Origin: Nitrospira sp.
Lineage (GTDB): Bacteria; Nitrospirota; Nitrospiria; Nitrospirales; Nitrospiraceae
Assembly (NCBI GenBank): GCA_030692565.1
Contig: JAUYAO010000026.1
Coordinates: 38,791-102,790, forward strand
Length of the DNA: 64,000 nt
Reading direction: 5' to 3'
Each line of letters starts with the position of its first letter. Within the stretch, counting starts at the first letter, position 1. The position numbers were made by a program, and so were the translations under genes. Positions 16,969 to 25,818 of the stretch are shown here, in pieces. The notes below the pieces were generated by a model. It searched no databases and had not been told where the DNA came from. It saw nothing but the letters and a program-made list of their open reading frames with translations.

Positions 16969-18705
16969 TTACCGTTTCAAATTCACGAGTTCTTGAAGAA
17001 TTTCGTCTGACGTTGTGATGACGCGGGAGTTGGCCTGGAAACCCCGTTGCGCGGCAATCATATCGATGAAGCTTTGACCGAGATCGACGTTCGAGAGCTC
17101 CAACGAATTGGACAGGACGCGACCGAGGCCGGCGCTATCCGGGGAACCCGTCACCGGCTGGCCTGAGTTGCCTGATTCGGCAAACGTGTTCTTGCCGGTC
17201 CGGGTCAAGCCGATCGGATCCGGGAACCTCGCAAGAACCACCTGAGCCAACGCGCGCAGTTGTCCATTGGAGAACCGGCCGCTGATGGTGCCGTTCGTAT
17301 CGACGCTAAAGGCCTGAAGAGATCCGGCGGCATAGCCGTCTTGGGTCTGCTGGACCAATGCGGAGGTGGAGCCGAATTGCGTCGATCCGGTCAGCCCGTT
17401 CCCTCCGTCCGTAATGACGCTATCGCCGAAATTGAAATCGATGAGCTGGTCTTGCGTGGCTCCGACAAAGTCGACCTGCAATTCCCCCGGAACGGTCCCC
17501 ACGGTACCCGCCGCCGTATTCGTATCGAATCGAATCACGGGCCCTTCACGCTGCAGCGTCCCATCGGTCCCGAACGTCAACGTTCCGGCTCCGACTCGAA
17601 CAATTCCGAGTGTCGTATCGATATTGCTGGAGTGGTAGTTAGCCGTATTGATATCAGCGGTGGGTGAAACCACATTATAATTCCAGGTATTCGAGCCGAC
17701 CTTGGTGAAATAGGTGGTCAACAGATGGTCGTTCCCCAGTGAGTCATAGACGGTGAGCGACGTGGTGAAGTTGGAAGTGCCGACCGGATCGGTCACATCG
17801 AAATCTGTGCCGGTGGTTGAGGTGCCGGCGAGCATGTTCAAGTTCGCGGCCAGCGTATTGGCGCCGCTGGCGGCGACGATAACAGCACCGGTATTGGCCG
17901 CTGCATCATTGGTTGTCCCTGAGATGCCCGATCGGAAGGTGAAAATGTTGCTTGCGCCCACTGTGGCTTCGAAGCCGTCATAGGCAGCTTGCACGTACGG
18001 GTTTGTTGCCGTCAAGCTGCGCACGGCGCTCTGGATGGCGCTGGCGAGCGCCGACCCAGTGAGACCGTTCGCAACTGTCACGGTCTGGACTCCGTCGCCG
18101 TTCAGATTGATGGTAAAGGCATTATTGCCGGCTGCCGAGGTCGTCACCGAAGCGGACGATCCGATAATGTTGCCTCGGATTCCGGTTGTCGCCGTGCCGG
18201 AGTTCAGGTTGGCGGCCAAGAGCGCGGTCGTAGTGGGATTCGGTGCCGCGGTCGTGGTCGGCAGCGCGATGTCACCGATATTGCCGGTGATGGTCCCGGT
18301 CGTGTCAGCGAGGAATCCCTGCAGTTTGAATCCGGTCGGGTCGACCACGACACTGTCTTTGTTCAAGCGGAAGAGGCCGTTACGTCCATAGAACGTCCCG
18401 TTCTGCGCATCTTTCATGACAAAGAACCCGTTGCCGTCGATCGCCAGATCGAGCACGTTCGAAGAGGTCGCCAGCGAGCCCTGGGTGAAATCCCCCTGCA
18501 CGGAGGTGAGGGCCACACCGATTCCGGTCTGCACTGAGCCTGATCCGCCTGAGATCGAGGAACTGATCAAGTCGGCAAAGGTCGCACGACTCCCTTTGAA
18601 CCCGACCGTGCTGAGATTGGCGATGTTGTTACCGATGACCGACAACGCCGTGCCGTTGGCATTGAGACCGCTCACACCGGCAAACAGGGACGACAGAATA
18701 CCCAT
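16969..18705 (-). CDS. flgE: Flagellar hook protein FlgE
   Basis: The 578-residue protein starts MGILSSLFAGVSGLNANG, with the rod/hook motif GNNIANLSTVGFKGSRATF at about 26-44, and ends FIDMIAAQRGFQANSRVITT. DLAIDGNGFFVMKDAQNG is the conserved D1 entry. The length is above the E. coli protein (402) because of a long variable central region rich in Thr, Ala and Gly, which forms the exposed outer hook domains. It is exported under FlgD cap and FliK length control, both encoded just upstream. A strong terminator follows. Confidence 0.97.
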   Translation of the reverse strand: MGILSSLFAGVSGLNANGTALSVIGNNIANLSTVGFKGSRATFADLISSSISGGSGSVQTGIGVALTSVQGDFTQGSLATSSNVLDLAIDGNGFFVMKDAQNGTFYGRNGLFRLNKDSVVVDPTGFKLQGFLADTTGTITGNIGDIALPTTTAAPNPTTTALLAANLNSGTATTGIRGNIIGSSASVTTSAAGNNAFTINLNGDGVQTVTVANGLTGSALASAIQSAVRSLTATNPYVQAAYDGFEATVGASNIFTFRSGISGTTNDAAANTGAVIVAASGANTLAANLNMLAGTSTTGTDFDVTDPVGTSNFTTSLTVYDSLGNDHLLTTYFTKVGSNTWNYNVVSPTADINTANYHSSNIDTTLGIVRVGAGTLTFGTDGTLQREGPVIRFDTNTAAGTVGTVPGELQVDFVGATQDQLIDFNFGDSVITDGGNGLTGSTQFGSTSALVQQTQDGYAAGSLQAFSVDTNGTISGRFSNGQLRALAQVVLARFPDPIGLTRTGKNTFAESGNSGQPVTGSPDSAGLGRVLSNSLELSNVDLGQSFIDMIAAQRGFQANSRVITTSDEILQELVNLKR

Positions 18706-18746
18706 GGATCAGACCCTCCTTTGTAGCAAATGCTCTCTCGTTCGAT

Positions 18747-19427
18747 TTATCGCAGTTCGACAATGTCTTTCCGGTCAATCACATAGTCGCCGGAAGCCAG
18801 TTGCGGGGTGCCGTTGACCATCCGCACACCGGAGATCTTTAGCGTCGCGCTTGGTGCGGCCAGTACCGCTGCGCCCTTCGCGTCTTTTGCCAGGACTTGA
18901 TACTGATAGGTTCCGTTCGGCATCGGTTGACCGTTCTGGTTGCGTCCGTCCCACTGCACTTCCTGCTTGCCCGCACTCTGTGTGCCCAAGTCCAAGATGC
19001 GAATGGCCTTCCCTTGTGCGTCCTGAATGGTCACCCGCACGGTGGTCGCTTCACGCTCCAACGCGTAGGTGAGTTTTGCCGGTCCGTTGTTCAAGTCGAT
19101 GAGCGAGCCTTCGACCTGCACGTTGCGCCCAATCATCGGCAACAGGGTGTACTGCATCGCATCCGTTTGTTGGGCGATACTCTTTTCCAACAGTTGGACT
19201 TGCTTGGTGCTCTGGTCCAACTGACTGAATTGGGCCAACTCCGCAACAAACGCAGTATTGTCCATCGGCTTCAGTGGGTCCTGATTCTTCAGCTGCGTGA
19301 CCAGAAGCTTGAGGAAGTCGTTCTGGCCCATTTGCTGGTTCCCGCTCAAGGCGCCGGCGATCCCGCCGCTCGTTGGAGCCGTGACACCGGGGGTCGTTTG
19401 TGATGTTGCTGGGCTAATGGTTGCCAT
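18747..19427 (-). CDS. flgD: Hook cap / scaffolding protein FlgD
   Basis: The 226-residue protein has the FlgD N-terminal signature MGQNDFLKLLVTQLKNQDPL, then KPMDNTAFVAELAQFSQLDQ. A Tudor/FNIII-like C-terminal part follows with LDLGTQSAGKQEVQWDGRNQ and GQPMPNGTYQYQVLAKD. FlgD forms the temporary cap under which FlgE polymerises. It lies 18 bp after fliK and 41 bp before flgE, in the usual hook-assembly block. Confidence 0.97.
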   Translation of the reverse strand: MATISPATSQTTPGVTAPTSGGIAGALSGNQQMGQNDFLKLLVTQLKNQDPLKPMDNTAFVAELAQFSQLDQSTKQVQLLEKSIAQQTDAMQYTLLPMIGRNVQVEGSLIDLNNGPAKLTYALEREATTVRVTIQDAQGKAIRILDLGTQSAGKQEVQWDGRNQNGQPMPNGTYQYQVLAKDAKGAAVLAAPSATLKISGVRMVNGTPQLASGDYVIDRKDIVELR

Positions 19428-19445
19428 AATCCGATTTCCTTATCG

Positions 19446-21077
19446 CTATGCCACAAGATTCAACATGCCGCGGCGCGGGGTGGTGTCGCGCGCCGCCTCT
19501 TCGCGCCCCGGTCCTGAGTTCCGCCCTTCTCCCTGTGGCGTATCGCCACGAGACTGTCCTTGGGATGTCGGCTCTTGGAAGGACCGTCCGGCGCTCTGGC
19601 GATCAATGTCGACCTGGAATCGCCCTAGATCCAATCCTGACGCGTTCAACGCTGACTGCAGTCGGTCTTGCCCATTCATCAGATACTGTCCTAACTCGTT
19701 CCGCTCTGATACGAAATGCGTGTGCACGGTATCCTGATTGACCGCGACGCGGATATTCACCCGACCCAGATCGGCTTGAGAAAGCTCTAGCATCATCGAT
19801 TTGGTCTGGTTCGTTGAAGGCCCTGGCATCCAATCGGTCGGCTGAAGAGGAGGAGTTGCTGCAGTAGGCTGGGTGTCGGCAGAAAGCTTGGCCGAAGGCG
19901 CGGAAGAAAACGCCCGGTGATCCATCCCGTTGGTCATCAGCGAGGAGTGTGATGGCGTCGCCGGCGCAGAGAGCTCCGGCATGGCGGACTGTGCCATGGC
20001 CTGATCTGCCGCGTGGCGTTCGCGATGGTCGCGGCCGGACCATTCCATCCCGCGTTCATCATCCTGCTGTGTGGGCTCCTGCCAACCGGTCGAGGGAACC
20101 GCCAGCCGACGCGGCGCGACGTCTTCTTGAGGTTCAGGGGCCTGTTCTGCCGGAATCGGGCGCTCCGTAGCAACCGGCCGGTTGTCTTCCGGCCCCTGGA
20201 TCTGTCGGGCTGCGAGCGCGGTGCCGGCATTGAGATCCTCCCCCACTTGAGTGCGCAGATCATTTGGCAGGGCCATCGACTCACTCATTCCCTCACTTTG
20301 CGATGACGCATGGGGCTGTTCCTCAGGGGCTGGCTGGAATGCCGGTTTCTCCTGCTGAAGATTGCGAAGCTCGTCGGGAGTCGGCTGAACCGCACTCCTC
20401 AACGTGGCATCGTGGTCCGTCGAAGCACTCTGCAGCATGGTCGTATCGTCAGCAGCGGGAAGGCCTGTCCCTGCTTGAATGGTTGTCGTGGGGTCTGCGG
20501 GCTTCCCCGTCATCTCCTTCTTCTCGATCTGTGGAAATGTGGAGGAGTCCGCCGCCGTGACCGGCAACGATGTCCCGTCCTCCATGACAGAAGGCATCAC
20601 GGACTCCACGGCGCTGTTCGTCTGTTCACCCGATAAGGTCTGCATCAGGGCCGGACCCTCGGTTGTGGCAATGGGCTGAGCGATCAGCGCGAGTAAGACG
20701 CTTTGGGTCGTCACATCGGGCAGCGGCGATGCGGTGACGGCGTCGGAGTCGTGCCGGGAAGGTTCGGACGACCTGTCGCCCGCCTGTTCATCCCTGGCTG
20801 CGCCGGAGGCCGTCGATGCCGTTGTTGTGGGCGCAGACTCGTCCGAAGACATGGGGACATCGGTCTCGTCACTCTCTGTTTGGCTGCGCCCCATCTCGTG
20901 ACGCGGCTCCTTAGCCGTACGAACCTCACGCAATTCAGACGAGAACGATTTGCCGGATCCGGCTGATTCTCGTTTACCTCCTCCTTGTCCTGGGCGAGGA
21001 GCGCTCTGGGTGCCGGAGGCGCCGGATGTACCGGGAGTGGTGACAGAGGCGATCTGAGGTAGTTGAAGATCCATCAT
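19446..21077 (-). CDS. fliK: Hook-length control protein FliK
   Basis: The roughly 543-residue protein has a long low-complexity, Gln/Ser/Thr/Pro-rich N-terminal ruler. Its C-terminal domain has LELSQADLGRVNIRVAVNQD, VHTHFVSERNELGQYLMNG and LQSALNASGLDLGRFQVDI, the FliK_C (Flg_hook) pattern PF02120. FliK measures hook length and triggers the FlhB switch. I chose the ATG pair at 21072-21077. The frame open from 21128 would overlap the putative sigma-54 promoter, and its extra 17 residues are not ruler-like. It heads the fliK-flgD-flgE operon. Confidence 0.88.
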   Translation of the reverse strand: MMDLQLPQIASVTTPGTSGASGTQSAPRPGQGGGKRESAGSGKSFSSELREVRTAKEPRHEMGRSQTESDETDVPMSSDESAPTTTASTASGAARDEQAGDRSSEPSRHDSDAVTASPLPDVTTQSVLLALIAQPIATTEGPALMQTLSGEQTNSAVESVMPSVMEDGTSLPVTAADSSTFPQIEKKEMTGKPADPTTTIQAGTGLPAADDTTMLQSASTDHDATLRSAVQPTPDELRNLQQEKPAFQPAPEEQPHASSQSEGMSESMALPNDLRTQVGEDLNAGTALAARQIQGPEDNRPVATERPIPAEQAPEPQEDVAPRRLAVPSTGWQEPTQQDDERGMEWSGRDHRERHAADQAMAQSAMPELSAPATPSHSSLMTNGMDHRAFSSAPSAKLSADTQPTAATPPLQPTDWMPGPSTNQTKSMMLELSQADLGRVNIRVAVNQDTVHTHFVSERNELGQYLMNGQDRLQSALNASGLDLGRFQVDIDRQSAGRSFQEPTSQGQSRGDTPQGEGRNSGPGREEAARDTTPRRGMLNLVA

Positions 21078-21123
21078 GGCTTCAGGTTTCCCTATGATTC
21101 TCAGATGACACGCACCGGCATAG

Positions 21124-21139
21124 TTCAAGCCTCGTGCCA
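21124..21139 (-). promoter_or_regulatory. Possible sigma-54 promoter of fliK-flgD-flgE
   Basis: The minus strand reads TGGCACG-aggc-TTGAA. The -24 half is a perfect consensus, but the -12 GC is GA, which is a serious mismatch. Spacing is correct and the predicted start near 21114 would leave a leader of about 37 bases to the chosen fliK ATG, like the other two promoters. No activator palindrome is visible upstream. Confidence 0.4.
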
Positions 21140-21266
21140 GTTCACCTCACCACAAACTCTGCGCCAATTGATGGAAATGAACGAGGCGTGCTCAGCAGGT
21201 TTTAAGAAGGGGGAAAGAACTTCCTATCCCGTAGGCAAGATGCATCCACCTGCACGGCGGACAGGC

Positions 21267-22040
21267 TTAGGGGGCTTGAACGAGCAACTGTTCGGTGAGC
21301 TTTGCGGCCCGTTCCACACGGACCTGAGAAAGAATCGCTCCGGCGGTTTTTGGCTTGACGATGCGGAGAATTTCGATCGCCTTGTGTTCCGGCATCTTTT
21401 CGAGTCTGGCTGCGGCTTCTTCGGACGGCATGGATTCGTACATCTTGGCGAGCTGCGCCTGGCTTTGCGTCTTCTGATCCTGGGCATGCTTGGAGTACAG
21501 AGCTTTTCGATCGGCGATAAACTGGTCCTGCTGGGCTTTCTGTTCTGTCGTTTGCTTCTGATGCAGTCGCCGAGACTCCTCAAGCTTCTTCTGCATCGCT
21601 TCATTCCTGGTGAGAATCCCCTCGAGTTCTGTCTTGAGAGCGAGGAGACGCTCTTCTTCTTGCCTGACGGCCACTTCGCGGCGATCGAGATCCTTCTTAC
21701 GCTGATCTAACATCTCGATGATTTCTCTGGGCGTCTCGATTGCCGGTCCTTGCGTGGCAGGTGCGGCGGTTGTGTCAGCAGCCGTTTCAGCTCCCCCGGT
21801 AGGTGCAGGCGAGACAGACGTCGCTGCCGCAACAGCAGGTTTGGCCGACTTAGGCTGCGGCTCTGATGAGGCCTGGCCCAGCTGCACCATCACCCACAAC
21901 AGAAAGACCGATCCTGTGACGCCTCCAGCTAGCGTCCAGAGATGGGAGCGCCGCGCTGATCGTGTAAGGACTGGTTGAGACTTCACGGCATGCCGCAATG
22001 TGATGCGATCGGAGACTGCACTCGCGTGTCTATTCTTCAT
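21267..22040 (-). CDS. motE: MotE-like flagellar chaperone
   Basis: The 257-residue protein has one N-terminal transmembrane helix (about residues 33-54), a long charged coiled coil (about 105-190) and a C-terminal helical domain. The latter has LAKMYESMPSEEAAARLEKM and AIEILRIVKPKTAGAILSQV, the MgtE-N-like fold (PF03448) of MotE. MotE stabilises the stator protein MotC in alpha-proteobacteria. In other phyla such a gene simply follows fliJ, as here. Its ATG overlaps the fliJ stop as ATGA, so it is the last gene of the flgB to motE operon. Confidence 0.8.
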   Translation of the reverse strand: MKNRHASAVSDRITLRHAVKSQPVLTRSARRSHLWTLAGGVTGSVFLLWVMVQLGQASSEPQPKSAKPAVAAATSVSPAPTGGAETAADTTAAPATQGPAIETPREIIEMLDQRKKDLDRREVAVRQEEERLLALKTELEGILTRNEAMQKKLEESRRLHQKQTTEQKAQQDQFIADRKALYSKHAQDQKTQSQAQLAKMYESMPSEEAAARLEKMPEHKAIEILRIVKPKTAGAILSQVRVERAAKLTEQLLVQAP

Positions 22041-22477
22041 GACAACGCATCTCCCTGGCCGGCGAATCGATGATGGGCGGACTCATCCGTCGCCAGTTGC
22101 TCGCGGCGGCGTATTTCCGTTTGCGCCGCCTCCCGGTACCGCGCGATCAGGCGATCCAATGTGCGGCGATCCTGGCTCGCGGCCACCAGCTTGGTGCGGG
22201 CCTCGTCCCATTGCAGTTGCCGATGCGCCATGGTTCGACGGGCCTGCTCCGTTGCGGCTGCTTGCGCTTCAAAGTGGGATTGCCACTGCAGCAATTGCTC
22301 AATGGTCAATCCTCGGCGGGTCTCCTCACGGTACCGTTCCTCCTGCTGCCGCTGGTCGTCCGCCAAGCGTGCAATCGATTGTTCCGCCTGGAGGAGTTGC
22401 TGGGTGACCTCAGCGAGCTCCATTTTGAGCTGCTCCTCGACTTGGACACGATAGTGCTGCAACGATTGGACGCTCAT
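22037..22477 (-). CDS. fliJ: Flagellar export protein FliJ
   Basis: The 146-residue protein is almost entirely coiled coil, rich in Gln, Arg and Glu, as FliJ is. FliJ is the central stalk of the export ATPase, resembling the gamma subunit of F1. Its start overlaps the fliI stop (ATGA) and its stop overlaps the start of motE (ATGA), so all three are translationally coupled. Sequence conservation in this family is low; the call depends on length, coiled coil and position right after fliI. Confidence 0.88.
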   Translation of the reverse strand: MSVQSLQHYRVQVEEQLKMELAEVTQQLLQAEQSIARLADDQRQQEERYREETRRGLTIEQLLQWQSHFEAQAAATEQARRTMAHRQLQWDEARTKLVAASQDRRTLDRLIARYREAAQTEIRRREQLATDESAHHRFAGQGDALS

Positions 22478-23778
22478 GTCTGTTGTGCCAAGGTCAGAAG
22501 GTCCTGTCTCGACGAAGCGAAATCAGCCGGTTGTTCAACCGCCTGACGGAGAAACCCGTTGATGGCGTCTTGTCCGCGTACGGCCCGATCCAGTGCCGCA
22601 TTCATCCCCTGCTTATAGGCGCCGAGAAGAATAAGATCTTCAGATTGCCGATACCTCGCCATCAACTCGATCGTTTGGCGCGCCGCGGCCTCATGCTCAC
22701 GCGTCACAATATCGCGCATGACGCGGCTGGTGCTTTGGAGCAGGTCGATGGCCGGGAAGTGGTTTTGCGCCGCGAGGGCGCGCGACAGCACGATATGTCC
22801 ATCCAAGATAGAGCGCACCGTATCCGCAATCGGGTCGGATAGATCATCGCCGTCCACGAGGACCGTATACAGCCCTGTAATCGTGCCGACTCCGGGTCCC
22901 GTCCCCACCCGTTCTAATAGCTTGGGCAGCATGGCGAATACCGACGGCGTATAGCCTTTCGTCGTCGGGGGTTCGCCGATCGCCAACCCCACTTCTCGTT
23001 GGCTGTAGGCCAACCGAGTCAGTGAGTCCATCATCAGAAGGACCTGACGCCCTTGGTCGCGAAAGTATTCCGCAATGCAGGTGGCCACCAGGGAGGCTCG
23101 CAACCGAACCATCGGCGGTTGGTCCGATGTGGCCACAATGACGACCGATCGCTTCAGCGCCTCCGCTCCCAGATCGCGTTCAAGAAACTCGTTCACCTCA
23201 CGCCCGCGTTCGCCGATCAGGGCGATGACATTGACATCCGCTTGCGTATAGCGGCTGATCATGCCGAGCAAGACGCTCTTCCCGACGCCTGATCCGGCGA
23301 AAATCCCGACTTTCTGTCCGCGGCCGCAGGTCAAGAAGCCATTGATCGCCCGCACACCCAGATCCAAGGGGGTCGTGATCCGGTTCCGAGACAGCGGATT
23401 CGGCGGACTCGTCCGGAGTGGGTAATGCGTCTGTGCGATAAGAGGGCCTTTGCCGTCTAACGGCTCCCCCAATCCATTCAAGACCCGTCCGAGCAGGGCC
23501 GGCCCCACCGCGAGTCCGGCCGCTTGACCGGTCATCGCGATGCGGCTCGAAGGTCCGATCCCTTGCATTTCCCCAAGCGGCATCAGCAAGACACGATCCC
23601 CTCGGAAGCCCACCACCTCCGCCGGAATCACTCCTTTGCCGTCTTCTCTCGTAATGTGACAGATATCACCAACGGTCGAGCGGGCGCCGGTTCCTTCAAT
23701 GACCAGACCGACGGCCTGAGCCACGCGGCCCGTAATATCCAATGGTTCAACCTGATCAAGCAGATCACTGAGCGACAT
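22474..23778 (-). CDS. fliI: Flagellum-specific ATPase FliI
   Basis: The 434-residue ATPase is related to the F1 beta subunit. The Walker A motif is AGSGVGKSVLLG (about residues 162-173), Walker B is VLLMMDSLTRLAY, and GERGREVNEFLE is the conserved catalytic-Glu segment. FliI hexamers energise substrate unfolding and loading at the export gate. The gene starts 14 bp inside the end of the REC-FliH gene, indicating tight coupling. The length is normal (430-460). Confidence 0.98.
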   Translation of the reverse strand: MSLSDLLDQVEPLDITGRVAQAVGLVIEGTGARSTVGDICHITREDGKGVIPAEVVGFRGDRVLLMPLGEMQGIGPSSRIAMTGQAAGLAVGPALLGRVLNGLGEPLDGKGPLIAQTHYPLRTSPPNPLSRNRITTPLDLGVRAINGFLTCGRGQKVGIFAGSGVGKSVLLGMISRYTQADVNVIALIGERGREVNEFLERDLGAEALKRSVVIVATSDQPPMVRLRASLVATCIAEYFRDQGRQVLLMMDSLTRLAYSQREVGLAIGEPPTTKGYTPSVFAMLPKLLERVGTGPGVGTITGLYTVLVDGDDLSDPIADTVRSILDGHIVLSRALAAQNHFPAIDLLQSTSRVMRDIVTREHEAAARQTIELMARYRQSEDLILLGAYKQGMNAALDRAVRGQDAINGFLRQAVEQPADFASSRQDLLTLAQQT

Positions 23779-24814
23779 GTGATCCTCGTGCGCGAAGCGC
23801 TTCGCCCAGTCGAGTCAGTTGCGTATCGAGCGACGCGTCCACCACGCGGTTGGCCGTCTGCACGATACACCCCCCCCTGGACAGTGTGATATCCGGCTCA
23901 ATATGAAGCGAGAGCGTGAGATCGCCGACCTGGCTCAATTCGCCCCGCAGCGCTTCGAGCGTTGCGGCGTCGGCGGGATGCACCGTGATCGTCACTCGGC
24001 CGGACTCTTTCAACGCCGCCAGCGCCGTCTTGGCCTGCGCCACCACTTGGTCTTTGACCTGGTCGGCGCGGTCGTGAAGGACTTTTGTCGCGATTTGAAA
24101 GGCCAGGCTCACCACTTCTTCTTCCACCGTTTGATGCAAGGCCAGCCAGGCTTGATCGAACTTTCTCACGGCATTCGCGAGTACCGTCCGTTCATGGCGC
24201 CGGCGCTCCTCGTCCCGGGCGCAGGCGCGGCGTTCGCCTTCGGCAATGCCGCGTTCAAATTCAGTCAGTCCGTCTTGGCCCCGTGTCACACCGTCTTCGC
24301 CGAATGATTGCAACACCATACTTTGCACGCGCAACCCGCCGGCTCGCACGACGGCGTGTTTCAAGACCGTGTTTTCCGCGCGCAATGCATGCAGTTCGAG
24401 CAACCGTCGAGCGGTCATCAGCACGACATCATTCTGAATCGGCTTCATGAAGAATTCGGCGGCGCCGGCTTTCATCGCCCGTACGGCCAGCTCGACGCTC
24501 GGCGCCCCGGTCATCACGACGCTGATGACTCGCTGGTCACAGGCCTGGATCTGCTCCAATAGCTGAATCCCATCCAGATCGGGTAATGTCACATCGACCA
24601 TCACGAGAGCCGGCGGGGCTTGTTTCACCATTGCCAGCGCTTCTCCGGCGGTCCCGGCGACACGAATGGCCACTCCTTCCGATCGAAAGAGCTCGACAAA
24701 GAGATTCCGTATGATCTCATCGTCATCGACGACGAGAATGGAACCATGTAGTTTCGGAGATCCCATCGCCGACGGCGCCGACGCTCTCGCGGGAAGTGAG
24801 ACGCTCGTAGCCAT
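23765..24814 (-). CDS. fliH: FliH with an N-terminal response-regulator receiver domain
   Basis: One continuous 349-residue frame joins two domains. Residues about 24-140 are a complete receiver domain: acidic pair D30/D31, phosphoacceptor D74 in VMVDVTLPDLDG, T102 in VVMTGAP, and K124 in FFMKP. Residues about 185-349 are FliH, with EVVSLAFQIATKVLHDRAD, GRVTITVHPADAATLEAL and LSRGGCIVQTANRVVDASLD. FliH binds FliI and anchors the export ATPase to FliN. Normal FliH is about 230 residues and has no receiver domain. It starts on the base next to the fliG stop, with GAGGAG 9 bp upstream, and overlaps fliI by 14 bp. All receiver residues are intact, so phosphorylation control of export is plausible but inferred. 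Confidence 0.93.
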   Translation of the reverse strand: MATSVSLPARASAPSAMGSPKLHGSILVVDDDEIIRNLFVELFRSEGVAIRVAGTAGEALAMVKQAPPALVMVDVTLPDLDGIQLLEQIQACDQRVISVVMTGAPSVELAVRAMKAGAAEFFMKPIQNDVVLMTARRLLELHALRAENTVLKHAVVRAGGLRVQSMVLQSFGEDGVTRGQDGLTEFERGIAEGERRACARDEERRRHERTVLANAVRKFDQAWLALHQTVEEEVVSLAFQIATKVLHDRADQVKDQVVAQAKTALAALKESGRVTITVHPADAATLEALRGELSQVGDLTLSLHIEPDITLSRGGCIVQTANRVVDASLDTQLTRLGEALRARGSHVAQ

Positions 24815-25816
24815 TTACAGCATCTCCTCGCCGGCTCCGGCGACCACGATGCGGCCTTCTTCTTCCAGCTTGCGGCAGACTTTGAGGATGTTCTGCTGAG
24901 ATTTCTCCACATCCGTAATCTTGACCGGCCCCTTGGACTCCATGTCGTCCTTGAGCATCTCAGCCGCCCGGCTCGACATGTTCTTGAAGAATTTCTCTTT
25001 AATATTCGGGTTGGCGCCACGAAGTGCCATCGGCAGATCTTCTTTACTGATTTCCTTCATCAATTCCTGCATGCCGCGATCATCGAGCTTGATCAGATCG
25101 TCGAAGACGAACATCAGGGCTCGGATGGCATCGGCCAGCGGCTGACTCTTCTCCGCAATTTTGGCCATGATGTTGCCTTCGGTATTCTTGTCGAGCCGGG
25201 TCATGATGTCGGCCATCATCTCCGTCCCACCCAGCGATTGAGCCCGCATCCCGGTGTTCGACAACAGCGCTTCCTGCATCGTGTTGCTGAGTTCCTCCAA
25301 GACGTCGGGTTGGACCTCATCCATGGTCGCCAGCCGCAAGGCGACATCGCCTCGCAGGAACTCCGGCAGTTGGACGAGCAACTGACTGGCTTGCTCACTC
25401 TCCAGATGCGCCAGAATGACGGCGATGGTTTGGGGATGCTCGATTTTGATCATGCTGGCTAACGATTTGGCTTCGACCCACTTCAACGCTTCCAGGCCGG
25501 GATAGGATTTCCGCGTCATCGATTCGATGATGGCTTTGGCTTTGTCCGGTCCCAGCGCCTTGATTAAGACACTGCGGATATATTCGTTCCCCTTGAATTG
25601 CACCTCTCCCGTCGCACTCGCACTTTCGAATTCAGAAATCACCACAGCTTCGTCTTCTTTTGAGATGTTCGCGGTCCCATTCATGTAATGTCCGAGCTTC
25701 TTGATCTCTTTGGGATCGAGTTGCTTCATGACCTGGGCAGCCGCTTCTTCTCCGATGGCTCGAAGCAGAATGGCCGCCTTCTGTTCGCCGGACATCTGTT
25801 TGGGTTCACCGGCCAT
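24815..25816 (-). CDS. fliG: Flagellar motor switch protein FliG
   Basis: The 333-residue protein has the three FliG domains. The N-terminal part is EQKAAILLRAIGEEAAAQVMK, the middle has IKIEHPQTIAVILAHLESEQ (EHPQ motif), and the C-terminal charged ridge includes DDLIKLDDRGMQELMKEI. FliG couples the MS ring to FliM and contacts the stator. I prefer the ATG at 25814-25816, since it gives the standard short N-terminus. A GTG at 25840 inside fliF is the alternative. It is 2 bp after fliF and is followed directly by the REC-FliH gene. Confidence 0.96.
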   Translation of the reverse strand: MAGEPKQMSGEQKAAILLRAIGEEAAAQVMKQLDPKEIKKLGHYMNGTANISKEDEAVVISEFESASATGEVQFKGNEYIRSVLIKALGPDKAKAIIESMTRKSYPGLEALKWVEAKSLASMIKIEHPQTIAVILAHLESEQASQLLVQLPEFLRGDVALRLATMDEVQPDVLEELSNTMQEALLSNTGMRAQSLGGTEMMADIMTRLDKNTEGNIMAKIAEKSQPLADAIRALMFVFDDLIKLDDRGMQELMKEISKEDLPMALRGANPNIKEKFFKNMSSRAAEMLKDDMESKGPVKITDVEKSQQNILKVCRKLEEEGRIVVAGAGEEML

Positions 25817-25818
25817 GG

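Noticed and set aside
21140..21266. An activator palindrome upstream of fliK
   Set aside because: No GTCA-N6-TGAC arrangement was found in the interval, unlike the other three sigma-54 promoters.
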